64,000 nt of DNA from Flectobacillus major DSM 103. Its GTDB lineage: Bacteria > Bacteroidota > Bacteroidia > Cytophagales > Spirosomataceae. The stretch covers positions 5,115,047 through 5,179,046 of the forward strand of contig NZ_KE386491.1 of the NCBI RefSeq assembly GCF_000427405.1, given 5' to 3'. Made by a program: the position numbers and the translations under genes. This document shows positions 44,658 through 52,914 of the stretch, piece after piece (position 1 is the first letter of the stretch; each line of letters opens with the position of its first letter). The notes beneath the pieces are model-generated. The model did not search any database. It was given only the letters and a program-made list of their open reading frames with translations, and had not been told where the DNA came from.

Positions 44658-44866
44658 AACATAAGTTAGTCCAAATTTTAGGTAATATAAAAGAACCCTC
44701 TTATTTGTGTTGGTTGGAATTTGTGAGGTAAACCATCGTACCCTATTGGGAAAAGTACACCAATAGTAGGTATTTATTGACTTAATCAAAAAAGGCGAGA
44801 AGACTCATCTTTAGACATAATGCTTTGCATCTTTATTGCCAAAATACAGGTTTAATCACTTATTCA
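44658..44866 (+). repeat. Dispersed intergenic repeat, decayed copy D
   Basis: Left part (44658-44728) matches the left part of copy C: AACATAAGTTAGTCC, AAATTTTAGGTAATATAAAAGA, CTCTTATTTGTGTTGGTTGG. Right part (44802-44866) keeps GACTCATCTTTAG and a few later bases. The central GGCGTTCGAA hairpin is lost; only AAAAAAGGCG remains, and a different hairpin (CCTATTGG/CCAATAGTAGG, 44741-44770) lies between. It is in the convergent gap between the LacI regulator and metG. Confidence 0.6.
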
Positions 44867-44874
44867 TTCAATTG

Positions 44875-44910
44875 TTTAGTAGCTCAATAACTGCTTATTG
44901 AGCTACTAAA
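44875..44910 (-). terminator. Terminator after metG
   Basis: TTTAGTAGCTCAATAA pairs perfectly with TTATTGAGCTACTAAA (16 bp) around CTGC, 7 bp after the metG stop. No long T-tract. Confidence 0.75.
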
Positions 44911-44917
44911 GGCTTTC

Positions 44918-46951
44918 TTAGTTTACTGTGCCTCCGTTCCAAACTTCTTTTGATGGTTGGACAAATGCCAGTGAGCCATCTTTATCTTCTGCCATGAGAA
45001 TCATTCCTTCTGAAATCATTCCCATCATTGGACGGGGAGCTAGGTTTGCCAAAAACGTAACTTGCTTACCTATTACTTCTTCAGCAGAAAAATGTTCGGC
45101 AATACCGCTCAAAATGGTACGTTGTTGCAAGCCATCGTTTACGGTAAGTTTCAATAATTTTTTTGATTTGGCTACTTTTTCGGCGGCCTCAATAGTGCCA
45201 ATTCGTAAGTCCATTTTCGCAAAATCGTCGTACTGGATAGTGTCTTTAATGGCCGAAACCTCTTTTCCTGCTAATTCATTCATTTTCTTGGCATCTTGTA
45301 ATTTTTGGATTTGAGTTTGCACGGTTGCATCTTCGATTTTCTCGAAAAGCAAACCTAGTGCTTGAATTTCGTTACCTTCTGGCAACAAGTTGGCACGACC
45401 AGCTTCGCCCCAAGCTAGTTTATCTAAATTCAATCCTATTCTTAATTTTTCGGCAGTAAATGGCAAGAAAGGTTCACAAACGATCGAAAGTGAAGCTGCA
45501 ATTTGTAAGCCAATATTCAAGATAGTGCCTGTTCGTTCTACATCGGTTTTGATCACTTTCCAAGGCTCGGTATCGGCCAAGTATTTATTACCCAAACGAG
45601 CTACATCCATTACATAAGTTAGGGCTTCTCTGAATTTATAGTTTTCGATAGCCTCACCAATTTTGGCTGGTAGTTCGGCCAAAGTAGCCAGTGTTTGGCG
45701 GTCAAAATCAGTTAATTCACCTTGTTTTGGTACTTTTGAGTCGAAGTTCTTTTGTGTTAGAACGACAGCACGGTTGACAAAATTACCAAAGATCCCTACC
45801 AACTCCGAGTTGTTGCGGGTTTGGAAATCGCCCCAAGTAAAGTCTGAATCCTTGGTTTCAGGAGCAGAAGCTGCCAAAGCATAACGCAAGACATCTTGTT
45901 TGCCCTCAAATTCTCGTAGATATTCATGCAGCCATACTGCCCAGTTTCTTGAAGTTGAAATTTTGTCGCCTTCCAAATTCATAAATTCGTTGGCAGGAAC
46001 ATTATCGGCAACAATAAAGCGGCCATCGGCCATACACATAGCAGGAAAAATCAAGCAGTGAAATACGATATTGTCTTTACCAATAAAGTTGACCAAACGA
46101 GCTTCTGGGTCTTGCCAGTATTTTTGCCATTGGTCGGTCAATTCCTTGGTCATAGAAATATAGCCAATAGGAGCGTCAAACCATACATACAACACTTTGC
46201 CGTCGGTATCTGGCAAAGGTACTTTTACACCCCAATCCAAATCGCGTGTCATGGCACGAGGGCGTAGGCCGTCGTTGAGCCATGATTTTACCTGCCCCAA
46301 TACATTGGTTTTCCATTCAGGGTGGCTAGCTATGTATTCCTCCAATTGTGGCTGCATTTTATCTAAAGGCAAGTACCAGTTTTTGGTAGGTTTCATCACA
46401 GGTTTTTCACCACTCAAAGCCGAACGAGGGTTAATCAATTCGGTTGGAGAAAGGGTTGTTCCACATTTTTCGCATTGGTCGCCATAAGCATTTTCATTGC
46501 CACATTTTGGGCAAGTCCCTACGATATAGCGGTCGGCTAGGAAAGTTTGAGCTTTTTCGTCAAAATACTGTTCGGTAGTTTCTTCTACAAACTGGCCTTT
46601 ATCGTACAAATTTTTGAAAATTTCCTGCGAAGTTTCGTGGTGAATTTTATTGGATGTACGAGAATAGATGTCGAATGAAATCCCAAATTCTTCAAACGAA
46701 TCCTTGATAATTTTATAGTATTTGTCTACTACCTGTTGTGGTGTAATACCTTCTTTTTTGGCCTTGATAGTAATAGGAACACCGTGTTCATCTGTACCCG
46801 ACACAAATTTGACATCTTGCCCTGTTGCACGCAAATACCTTACATAAATATCGGCAGGCAAATAGCACCCAGCAATATGCCCAATATGAATAGGCCCGTT
46901 GGCGTAAATCAACGCAGCCGTTACAGTAGTTCTTTTGAATTGTTTTGTCAT
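44918..46951 (-). CDS. metG: Methionyl-tRNA synthetase
   Basis: Charges tRNA-Met. The start at [20 protein letters not shown] (46951) is chosen because MetG begins just before this strand; the longer frame adds 17 unrelated residues. Features: HIGH as HIGH in [11 protein letters not shown], the zinc knuckle [33 protein letters not shown], the KMSKS-equivalent [12 protein letters not shown], an anticodon-binding alpha domain, and a C-terminal EMAP/Trbp tRNA-binding domain ([19 protein letters not shown] ... [16 protein letters not shown], about the last 110 residues). The fused Trbp domain makes it 677 residues, the form usual in Bacteroidota. Confidence 0.97.
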   Translation of the reverse strand: MTKQFKRTTVTAALIYANGPIHIGHIAGCYLPADIYVRYLRATGQDVKFVSGTDEHGVPITIKAKKEGITPQQVVDKYYKIIKDSFEEFGISFDIYSRTSNKIHHETSQEIFKNLYDKGQFVEETTEQYFDEKAQTFLADRYIVGTCPKCGNENAYGDQCEKCGTTLSPTELINPRSALSGEKPVMKPTKNWYLPLDKMQPQLEEYIASHPEWKTNVLGQVKSWLNDGLRPRAMTRDLDWGVKVPLPDTDGKVLYVWFDAPIGYISMTKELTDQWQKYWQDPEARLVNFIGKDNIVFHCLIFPAMCMADGRFIVADNVPANEFMNLEGDKISTSRNWAVWLHEYLREFEGKQDVLRYALAASAPETKDSDFTWGDFQTRNNSELVGIFGNFVNRAVVLTQKNFDSKVPKQGELTDFDRQTLATLAELPAKIGEAIENYKFREALTYVMDVARLGNKYLADTEPWKVIKTDVERTGTILNIGLQIAASLSIVCEPFLPFTAEKLRIGLNLDKLAWGEAGRANLLPEGNEIQALGLLFEKIEDATVQTQIQKLQDAKKMNELAGKEVSAIKDTIQYDDFAKMDLRIGTIEAAEKVAKSKKLLKLTVNDGLQQRTILSGIAEHFSAEEVIGKQVTFLANLAPRPMMGMISEGMILMAEDKDGSLAFVQPSKEVWNGGTVN

Positions 46952-47101
46952 CTGTATGGAAAGAATACCACCCTCATTTGCTACCGAAAGTCGATATTCC
47001 AATAAATTACCGTTGAAATTGGTCGCAAAATTAAGAAAATTTTAGGGTTAAATAGTATGGCTAAGGGATTTACTCGTAGAAAAGGCTTGTTATGAAACAC
47101 A

Positions 47102-47146
47102 AAAGTGAATGCTCTGAAAGTATTATCTAGCCAGAACATTCACTTT
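47102..47146 (-). terminator. Hairpin terminator after ABC-F gene
   Basis: AAAGTGAATG pairs with CATTCACTTT, and inside it TCTG pairs with CAGA, in the 218 bp between the ABC-F stop and metG. It starts 24 bp after the ABC-F stop. Confidence 0.65.
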
Positions 47147-47169
47147 GTAGGATATATAATCAATTATCT

Positions 47170-48810
47170 CTATTTGGCACTTCTTTCAATATCCTTTAGA
47201 TTCTCCATCTTTTTGTTTCTCAAGAATCCATTAATATCTTCAAAGTGTTCTTTGACACGTTTGTTGCCAAATTCAAAAACCTTGGTTGCCAAGCCATCAA
47301 GGAAATCACGGTCGTGAGAAATCAAAATTACAGTACCTTCAAAAGCTTTTAGGGCATCTTTCAAAATATCTTTTGTCTTGAGGTCAAGGTGGTTGGTTGG
47401 TTCATCCAGAATCAACAAATTGACTGGTTCTAGCAACAATTTAATCATTGCCAAGCGAGTTCTTTCACCTCCCGAAAGCACTTTTACTTTTTTGTTGATA
47501 GCATCGCCACTAAACATAAACGCCCCTAATATATCTTTGATTTTGGTGCGAATTTCGCCTACTGCAATATTATCGATGGTTTGAAACACCGACAAATCGC
47601 CATCGAGTAACGAAGCTTGATTTTGGGCAAAATAACCAATCATACAGTTATGCCCCATTTTTAGGTCACCCTCAAAGTCTATTTCATTCATAATAGCTTT
47701 GACGAGGGTAGATTTACCTTCTCCATTTTTTCCGACAAAGGCAATTTTTTCGCCTCTTTCAATCGTCAACGCAACATCTTTGAAAACCAGATGGTCGCCA
47801 TAACTTTTGCTTACCCCTTCAACAATAACAGGATAATTGCCAGAGCGTGGAGCAGGAGGGAACTTGAGATTTAAAGCAGAAGTATCAACTTCGTCAACCT
47901 CCACAATTTCCAATTTTTCCAACATCTTTACCCTCGACTGTACCTGCAATGTCTTTGAATAAGTACCCTTGAAGCGTTCAATAAACTCTTGGGTTTCGGC
48001 AATCATCTTTTGTTGCTCGTTGAATTGCTTTTGTTGCTGTTCCATTCGCTCTTTACGCAACTGCAAGTACTGCGAATAGTTTACTTTATAGTCGTAAATA
48101 CGCCCCATTGTTACTTCAATGGTACGGTTGGTAATATTATCGACAAAAGCCCTATCGTGTGAAATGACAATAACGGCTTTGGCATTATTAATCAAAAAGT
48201 CTTCAAGCCACTGAATCGACTCAATATCCATGTGGTTGGTGGGCTCATCCAGAAGAATTAAGTCGGGGTTTTGAAGAAGAATTTTGGCCAACTCGATACG
48301 CATACGCCAGCCACCACTAAATTCGCTAGTTGGGCGAGTAAAATCCGAACGTACAAAGCCTAAACCCAAGAGTGTTTTTTCTATTTCGGCATCGTAGTTG
48401 ATTTCTTCTATAGAGTAATATTTTTCGCTTACCTCCGAAACCCGCTCAATAATAGCCATATATTCGTCCGATTCGTAATCGGTACGGGTTTCTAATTGGA
48501 GGTTTAGCTCATCGATTTCGGCTTTCATATTTAGTACCGACGAAAACGCTTTGGCTGTTTCTTCAAACACCGTAGCGTTATCTTCAGTAAGCAAATGTTG
48601 AGGCAAATAAGCAATTACTGCACCATTGGGCTTTGATATTTTGCCTTTGGTAGGTTTGTCTACCCCTGCTATGATTTTGAGCATAGTCGATTTACCAGCT
48701 CCATTTTTGCCCATTAGGGCTATTTTATCTTTGTCGTTAACATTGAAGGTAACGTCACTAAAAAGAGCTCGTCCACCGAACTCTACCGCTATATTATCTA
48801 TCGAAATCAT
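47170..48810 (-). CDS. ABC-F family ATPase (ribosome-associated)
   Basis: A 546-residue soluble protein with two ABC ATPase domains and no membrane segments, the ABC-F architecture, whose members act on the ribosome as translation factors or antibiotic-resistance proteins. Domain 1: Walker A GKNGAGKST, signature SGGWRMRIELAKIL, Walker B LILLDEPTNHMD. Linker (about 240-310) is charged and helical (QQLRKERMEQQQKQFNEQQ-type). Domain 2: GKNGEGKST, SGGERTRLAMIKLL, LLILDEPTNHLD. It looks like a housekeeping member; the subfamily is not clear. The short C-terminal tail is not an extended coiled coil. Confidence 0.93.
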   Translation of the reverse strand: MISIDNIAVEFGGRALFSDVTFNVNDKDKIALMGKNGAGKSTMLKIIAGVDKPTKGKISKPNGAVIAYLPQHLLTEDNATVFEETAKAFSSVLNMKAEIDELNLQLETRTDYESDEYMAIIERVSEVSEKYYSIEEINYDAEIEKTLLGLGFVRSDFTRPTSEFSGGWRMRIELAKILLQNPDLILLDEPTNHMDIESIQWLEDFLINNAKAVIVISHDRAFVDNITNRTIEVTMGRIYDYKVNYSQYLQLRKERMEQQQKQFNEQQKMIAETQEFIERFKGTYSKTLQVQSRVKMLEKLEIVEVDEVDTSALNLKFPPAPRSGNYPVIVEGVSKSYGDHLVFKDVALTIERGEKIAFVGKNGEGKSTLVKAIMNEIDFEGDLKMGHNCMIGYFAQNQASLLDGDLSVFQTIDNIAVGEIRTKIKDILGAFMFSGDAINKKVKVLSGGERTRLAMIKLLLEPVNLLILDEPTNHLDLKTKDILKDALKAFEGTVILISHDRDFLDGLATKVFEFGNKRVKEHFEDINGFLRNKKMENLKDIERSAK

Positions 48811-49031
48811 CTGAAATAGTTATGAACTACAAAGATACGACCCAAAACCACTTTGGCACAAGCTCGCCGATAAGTTTAGTAGCAATTAGATGGGATGTCT
48901 TTTGTGCCAGCCCAAAAATTTATATATTTGAGTAAGATGTATACGAACAGATTAGGGATTCTATCAGATTGCAGATTCCTTGGTTCATACTATATTTGAA
49001 TACGCCCTTCCATTTATCTTTGATATACACA

Positions 49032-49490
49032 ATGAAATATCATTTAGCACAAATCAATATTGCCAAATTGGTTGCTCCAATCGACAGCCCTATTATTGCC
49101 GATTTTGTAGCTGACCTCGACAGAATCAATAGCTTGGCCGAGCAAAGTACAGGTTTTATTTGGCGGCTCAAAGACGAAAATAATAATGCTACAGCCATTA
49201 ATCCTTTTGATGACCCACTTATTATTGTGAATATGTCGGTTTGGGAAAATATAGACTTACTCAAGCAATACGTGTATCGTTCGGCACATACCGAAGTATT
49301 TCTGAAACGAGCCAAGTGGTTTGAAAAAGCCCAAGAAGCTAATGTTGCATTGTGGTGGATACCTGTAGGCACAGTACCTACAGCCCAAGAAGGCAAAGAC
49401 CGCCTGTTGCATCTAAGAACTTTTGGCGATACTACGTATTCGTTTACTTTTAAGAACCTTTTTCCAGCTCCATCTATCGACTTATTATAA
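49032..49490 (+). CDS. DUF3291 family protein
   Basis: A 152-residue cytoplasmic protein of the DUF3291 family, function unknown. The start at MKYHLAQINIAKLVAPIDSP (49032) is chosen because the family begins with HLAQ-N; the longer frame would add 21 residues. Conserved blocks: DLDRINSLAEQSTGFIWRLKDE, NMSVWENIDLLKQYVYRSAHTEVFLKRAKWFE and WWIPVGTVPTAQEGKDRLLHLRTFGDT. The fold resembles dimeric ferredoxin-like (monooxygenase-type) proteins, which is family inference. It is divergent from the ABC-F gene and 88 bp before rpsU. Confidence 0.9.
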   Translation: MKYHLAQINIAKLVAPIDSPIIADFVADLDRINSLAEQSTGFIWRLKDENNNATAINPFDDPLIIVNMSVWENIDLLKQYVYRSAHTEVFLKRAKWFEKAQEANVALWWIPVGTVPTAQEGKDRLLHLRTFGDTTYSFTFKNLFPAPSIDLL

Positions 49491-49507
49491 CGTTTTCAGC
49501 AAAAACC

Positions 49508-49538
49508 TTGACATTGAAAAAGTAAAGCCCTATCTTTG
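49508..49538 (+). promoter_or_regulatory. rpsU promoter
   Basis: TTG (49508-49510), 20-bp spacer, TATCTTTG (49531-49538): a full Bacteroidota-type promoter, 40 bp before the rpsU start. It is among the best promoter matches in the window, as expected for a ribosomal protein gene. Confidence 0.75.
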
Positions 49539-49578
49539 CACCTCAATTCAAAGTTAAGACAATAAACAAACAAATAAT

Positions 49579-49773
49579 ATGCTGATTATCAACGTAAAAG
49601 AAAACGAGTCAATCGACAAAGCTCTTAAAAGATTCAAAAAGAAATTTGAAAAAACTGGTGTAGTTAAAGAACTTCGTAAGCGTATGGCATTTGAAAAACC
49701 ATCTGTAGAGCGTCGTACAGAAGTTATTCGTGCTACATACAAACAAAAAATGTACGGTAATTTGGAGTCTTAG
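49579..49773 (+). CDS. rpsU: 30S ribosomal protein S21
   Basis: Small-subunit ribosomal protein of 64 residues, highly basic. Family pattern is clear: NVKENESIDKALKRFKKKFEKTGV then KELRKRMAFEKPSVERR. In Bacteroidota S21 lies near the 30S anti-Shine-Dalgarno region. Codon use is clean and the promoter is strong. Its likely terminator overlaps the start of the next gene. Confidence 0.97.
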   Translation: MLIINVKENESIDKALKRFKKKFEKTGVVKELRKRMAFEKPSVERRTEVIRATYKQKMYGNLES

Positions 49774-49845
49774 TCTCGATTGATTTCATTCATTATGTTA
49801 TCATTTAATCGTGAATTAAGCCGATAACCGTTCAGCATTCATAAA

Positions 49846-49891
49846 AAATTGACTATCTTAGAATCATGAATTCAGAGATAGTCAATTTTTT
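49846..49891 (+). terminator. rpsU terminator overlapping the xerC start codon
   Basis: AAATTGACTATCT pairs perfectly with AGATAGTCAATTT (stem at 49846-49858 and 49876-49888), followed by a run of T. The 17-nt loop contains the ATG (49866-49868) of the recombinase gene, and the right arm encodes its residues 4-8. It lies 72 bp after the rpsU stop. Confidence 0.85.
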
Positions 49892-50753
49892 TTTGCAGTA
49901 TATTCAGCACGAAAAACGCTGTAGCGACCACACCGTAACAGCTTATAGAAAGGATATGGCTCAGTTTGTCGAGTATTTGACCAAGACCTACGACTTTCAT
50001 CATCCTCAATTAGCAGACCACCAAATGATTCGCTCGTGGGTGGTTTCGCTCTCAGAGGCCAAGCTCGATAGCCGGAGTATTAATCGAAAAATAGCAACGC
50101 TTCGCAGTTTTTTTAAGTTTTTACAACAAAAAAAAATTATCGACCAAGACCCCATGCGAAAGGTATTGGCTATGAAAACTACCAAAAATATTCCCACCTT
50201 TGTACGGGAGGCAGAGCTAGATAATTTACTCGACGATGTAGAATTTCCAGAAAGTTTTGAGGGAGTGCGTGATAAGCTTATTTTGGAGCTGTTGTATGGT
50301 ACAGGTATGCGTTTGTCGGAATTGATTGACCTTGAGGTTCGGAATATAGATTTTTATGGACAAACCGTAAAAGTGTTAGGAAAAAGGAACAAAGAAAGGA
50401 TTATTCCTATTAATCAATCGCTGGCTCATCAGATAGAACTATATATTCAATGCCGTAATCAGGAAGGCTTAGAACATCAATATTTGATTGTTAGTGAAAA
50501 AGGAAATCAGGCATATCCAGTTATGATTCAGCGGATTGTAAAAAAATACCTTAGCTTAGTAACGTCTCTTACTAAAAAATCTCCTCACGTTTTGAGGCAT
50601 TCTTACGCTACTCATTTGCTAAATAATGGGGCCGATTTAACAGCTATTAAAGACCTAATGGGGCATACATCGCTGTCGGCAACGCAGGTATATACCCATA
50701 ATTCTATGGAAAAAATCAGAAAGATTTACGAACAAGCCCATCCAAAAGCCTAA
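49866..50753 (+). CDS. xerC: XerC/D-like tyrosine recombinase
   Basis: Site-specific recombinase of 295 residues, likely of the chromosome dimer-resolution type. Residues 1-90 form the SAM-like core-binding domain (FLQYIQHEKRCSDHTVTAYRKDMAQF). The catalytic domain holds Arg149 (GTGMRLSEL), His241 and Arg244 (HVLRHSYATHLL), His267 (MGHTSLSATQ) and Tyr276 (VYTHNS). Complete and of standard length, with no phage neighbours, so host-type rather than an integrase. Its start codon lies in the loop of the rpsU terminator. The XerC/XerD distinction cannot be made by eye. Copy B of the repeat follows. Confidence 0.92.
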   Translation: MNSEIVNFFLQYIQHEKRCSDHTVTAYRKDMAQFVEYLTKTYDFHHPQLADHQMIRSWVVSLSEAKLDSRSINRKIATLRSFFKFLQQKKIIDQDPMRKVLAMKTTKNIPTFVREAELDNLLDDVEFPESFEGVRDKLILELLYGTGMRLSELIDLEVRNIDFYGQTVKVLGKRNKERIIPINQSLAHQIELYIQCRNQEGLEHQYLIVSEKGNQAYPVMIQRIVKKYLSLVTSLTKKSPHVLRHSYATHLLNNGADLTAIKDLMGHTSLSATQVYTHNSMEKIRKIYEQAHPKA

Positions 50754-50774
50754 CAAATCCTGCATAGATAGAGG

Positions 50775-51002
50775 CTATTAAAGATGAGTTATTCTGTTGA
50801 GATTCATAAGGTAATCAAGAGAACATTGAAGAGGCTTATCAATTGCTCAAATAATAGAAAATTAGGGGTTATTCATGCAAAAGGCGTTTGGAAAACTAAT
50901 TCCGAACGCCTTTTGCATGTCAGCATGACATATCTTTAGCTGCGAAGCATTACATCCCTGTGAAAAGTATCTTCAAAAATAATCACTCATTCTCTAAATT
51001 TC
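50775..51002 (+). repeat. Dispersed intergenic repeat, copy B
   Basis: Near-identical to copy A over GATTCATAAGGTA, AACATTGAAGAGGCT, ATCAATTGCTCAAATAATAG, AAAATTAGG and the hairpin, and again over ATCTTTAGC, GAAGCATTAC and TTCAAAAATAATCAC. The left block (AAGATGAGTTATTCTG) has drifted from the other copies and no AGATGACTCATGTT end is seen. It lies in the convergent gap between the recombinase and the MoxR-type ATPase genes. Confidence 0.85.
50875..50918. terminator. Core hairpin of repeat copy B
   Basis: Nineteen-base arms starting ATGCAAAAGGCGTT and ending CGAACGCCTTTTGCAT, with one G-T pair, around AACTAA. Same design as in copies A and C but with two base changes that keep or nearly keep the pairing, consistent with selection on the stem. 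Confidence 0.85.
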
Positions 51003-51054
51003 TTCCTATTTGAGGGTGGATTCTATACAAGCTGCATAGACAGCCATTTAGTAA

Positions 51055-52575
51055 CTATTCTTCGTCAAACTTGAATTTATCTAAATCAAATAGCGAGTCG
51101 GTCAAGTCTTTGAATTGTAAGCCTTGGTCGAGGGTTTTCTTTGAAATCATCGAAAACTCCGATAAGCCATGCAATACAAATTCCATCATAAAAAGTTTTT
51201 CTCGTCCTTCAAATGTTGGGTATATCTTTTCGATTAAGTCGTCGAGGCCATCGATAGCACGCAAGCGAGAAGAATAATCGGTATCAGAGCTATCGTTGAA
51301 AATATCAATAATATTGCCATCCATAAACCAATCAATTACGGGCTTGAATGGGTTTTTTCCAGCTTTATCTTTCGCAACTTTTTTGATTTTTTCGGGGTCA
51401 GGAAAATAGTTTAAAAACTGAGTACGAATAGCCTTTCCGATAAGGTTTTGAGCCACAATAACAGGCCCTTCAATTTCGCCTTCGTACACCAATTCGACTT
51501 TGCCACATACCGCAGGAATTACTCCTACCAAATCAGCAACACGGATATAGGTTTTTTCTTCACCATTCAGTAAAGCACGTCTTTCGGCAGCCGAAATCAA
51601 ATTTTCATAAGCCGAAATAGTCATACGAGCCGATACTCCCGATTTGGCATCTACATATTCCGATTGGCGAGCCTCAAAAGCAATTTGTTCAATCAAGTCC
51701 TCAATTAAGGCATTGGTAGTTACCAAATCGTGTTGTTCAGGCTTGATATTGGCCTCCTGCAAAGTAATACGCTTACCGATTGCCAATGTTTTGGGGTAGT
51801 GCGTTACAATTTGCGAGTCGATACGGTCTTTGAGCGGAGTTACAATAGACCCCCGATTGGTGTAATCTTCAGGATTGGCTGTAAAAACAAATTGAATATC
51901 TAAAGGCAAGCGTAGCTTAAACCCACGAATTTGAATATCACCTTCCTGCAAGATATTGAATAGCGACACCTGAATTCTGGCCTGTAAATCAGGAAGCTCG
52001 TTGATTACAAAAATACCTCTGTGCGAACGAGGAATTAAGCCAAAATGCACAACTCGTTCATCAGAATAGGGGAGTTTGAGGGTAGCTGCCTTGATAGGGT
52101 CGGCATCGCCAATCAAATCGGCAACAGATACATCGGGCGTTGCTAGCTTTTCGGTATAACGCTCGGAACGATGCCACCAAACAATAGGCGTTTGGTCGCC
52201 TTGTTCGGCAATGGTGTCTTTTGCAAAACGAGAAAGTGGCTCAAGGGGGTCGTCGTTAAGTTCAGAACCCCGAACAACAGGAACGTATTCGTCGAGCAAA
52301 GTAACCATCAAGCGGGCAATTCTGGTTTTGGCTTGTCCACGTAAACCCAATAAATTGATATGATGCTGTGACAAAATAGCTCGCTCAATATCGGGAATGA
52401 CGGTGTCTTCATAGCCCCAAATTCCCTCAAAAACATTTTCTTTATTTTTGATTTTAGTAATCAAATTGTCTCTAAGTTCTTGTTTGATAGACTTAGCTTG
52501 GTATCCAGCCGCTTTTAATGCACCAAGAGTTGTAATAGACAGAATTTCTTCTGTAGAAAGATTTTTGTATGACAT
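51055..52575 (-). CDS. MoxR/Mg-chelatase-like AAA+ ATPase
   Basis: A 506-residue AAA+ ATPase of the magnesium-chelatase ChlI/MoxR type. Features: Walker A GLRGQAKTRIA, a long insert with IVWWHRSERYTEKLATPDVSVADLIG, the helix-2 insert block GLIPRSHRGIFVINELPDLQARIQVSLFNILQEGDIQIRGF (Walker B FVINELPDL), sensor 1 FVFTANPEDYTNRG, and arginine finger region LKDRIDSQI. Despite the resemblance to ChlI, no bacteriochlorophyll or cobalamin genes are near. The upstream neighbour on the same strand is a VWA-domain protein; such pairs act as chaperones that insert metals or remodel protein complexes. The target is unknown. Confidence 0.85.
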   Translation of the reverse strand: MSYKNLSTEEILSITTLGALKAAGYQAKSIKQELRDNLITKIKNKENVFEGIWGYEDTVIPDIERAILSQHHINLLGLRGQAKTRIARLMVTLLDEYVPVVRGSELNDDPLEPLSRFAKDTIAEQGDQTPIVWWHRSERYTEKLATPDVSVADLIGDADPIKAATLKLPYSDERVVHFGLIPRSHRGIFVINELPDLQARIQVSLFNILQEGDIQIRGFKLRLPLDIQFVFTANPEDYTNRGSIVTPLKDRIDSQIVTHYPKTLAIGKRITLQEANIKPEQHDLVTTNALIEDLIEQIAFEARQSEYVDAKSGVSARMTISAYENLISAAERRALLNGEEKTYIRVADLVGVIPAVCGKVELVYEGEIEGPVIVAQNLIGKAIRTQFLNYFPDPEKIKKVAKDKAGKNPFKPVIDWFMDGNIIDIFNDSSDTDYSSRLRAIDGLDDLIEKIYPTFEGREKLFMMEFVLHGLSEFSMISKKTLDQGLQFKDLTDSLFDLDKFKFDEE

Positions 52576-52912
52576 TTATTTTTTGCTTAAAATATGTAAC
52601 AAACTTTTTGAGGCCTATTACCAGATGAAGGTACATGGTAAGTAATAGCAAACGCTGATGAAACAATACAACGTTGTTATATACAAACATTAATAATCAT
52701 TTCCTAAGCACAATTACTTACGCATCTCCCTGAAATATGACCTTTGACAATATGATTTCAGCCGTTCACATACATTTTAGAATACACAAAAAAAACTATA
52801 CTGTATATTTGACCTATTCATTAACTGTATTAACCTCGATAGCTTAAAATTCTTATCTGTTTAGCCTCCTCAAACCTGCAAATTATATCCCTTCTATTAC
52901 AGAAGGGATTTT
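52576..52912. other. Gap between VWA and ATPase genes
   Basis: 337 bp without a supported gene. A strong hairpin at 52887-52909 (ATCCCTTCT/AGAAGGGAT, loop ATTAC) lies just after the VWA stop. On the plus strand it is followed by T5, on the minus strand by ATAATTTG, so it may only partly separate the two genes. The rest would hold the ATPase promoter. Confidence 0.55.
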
Positions 52913-52914
52913 TT
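52887..52914. terminator. Hairpin after VWA gene
   Basis: A 9-bp perfect stem with a 5-nt loop; the T-tract is on the plus strand, where no upstream plus-strand gene exists. As a terminator of the minus-strand VWA gene it lacks a T-tract and overlaps its last codon by 2 bp. Confidence 0.5.

Noticed and set aside
49866-50753. Integrase of a prophage or genomic island
   Set aside because: Neighbours are housekeeping genes, no attachment-site repeats or phage genes were seen, and the protein is the size and pattern of host XerC/D.
51055-52575. Magnesium chelatase for chlorophyll synthesis
   Set aside because: No other tetrapyrrole genes are present and the partner is a short VWA protein rather than ChlD, so a MoxR-type role is more likely.
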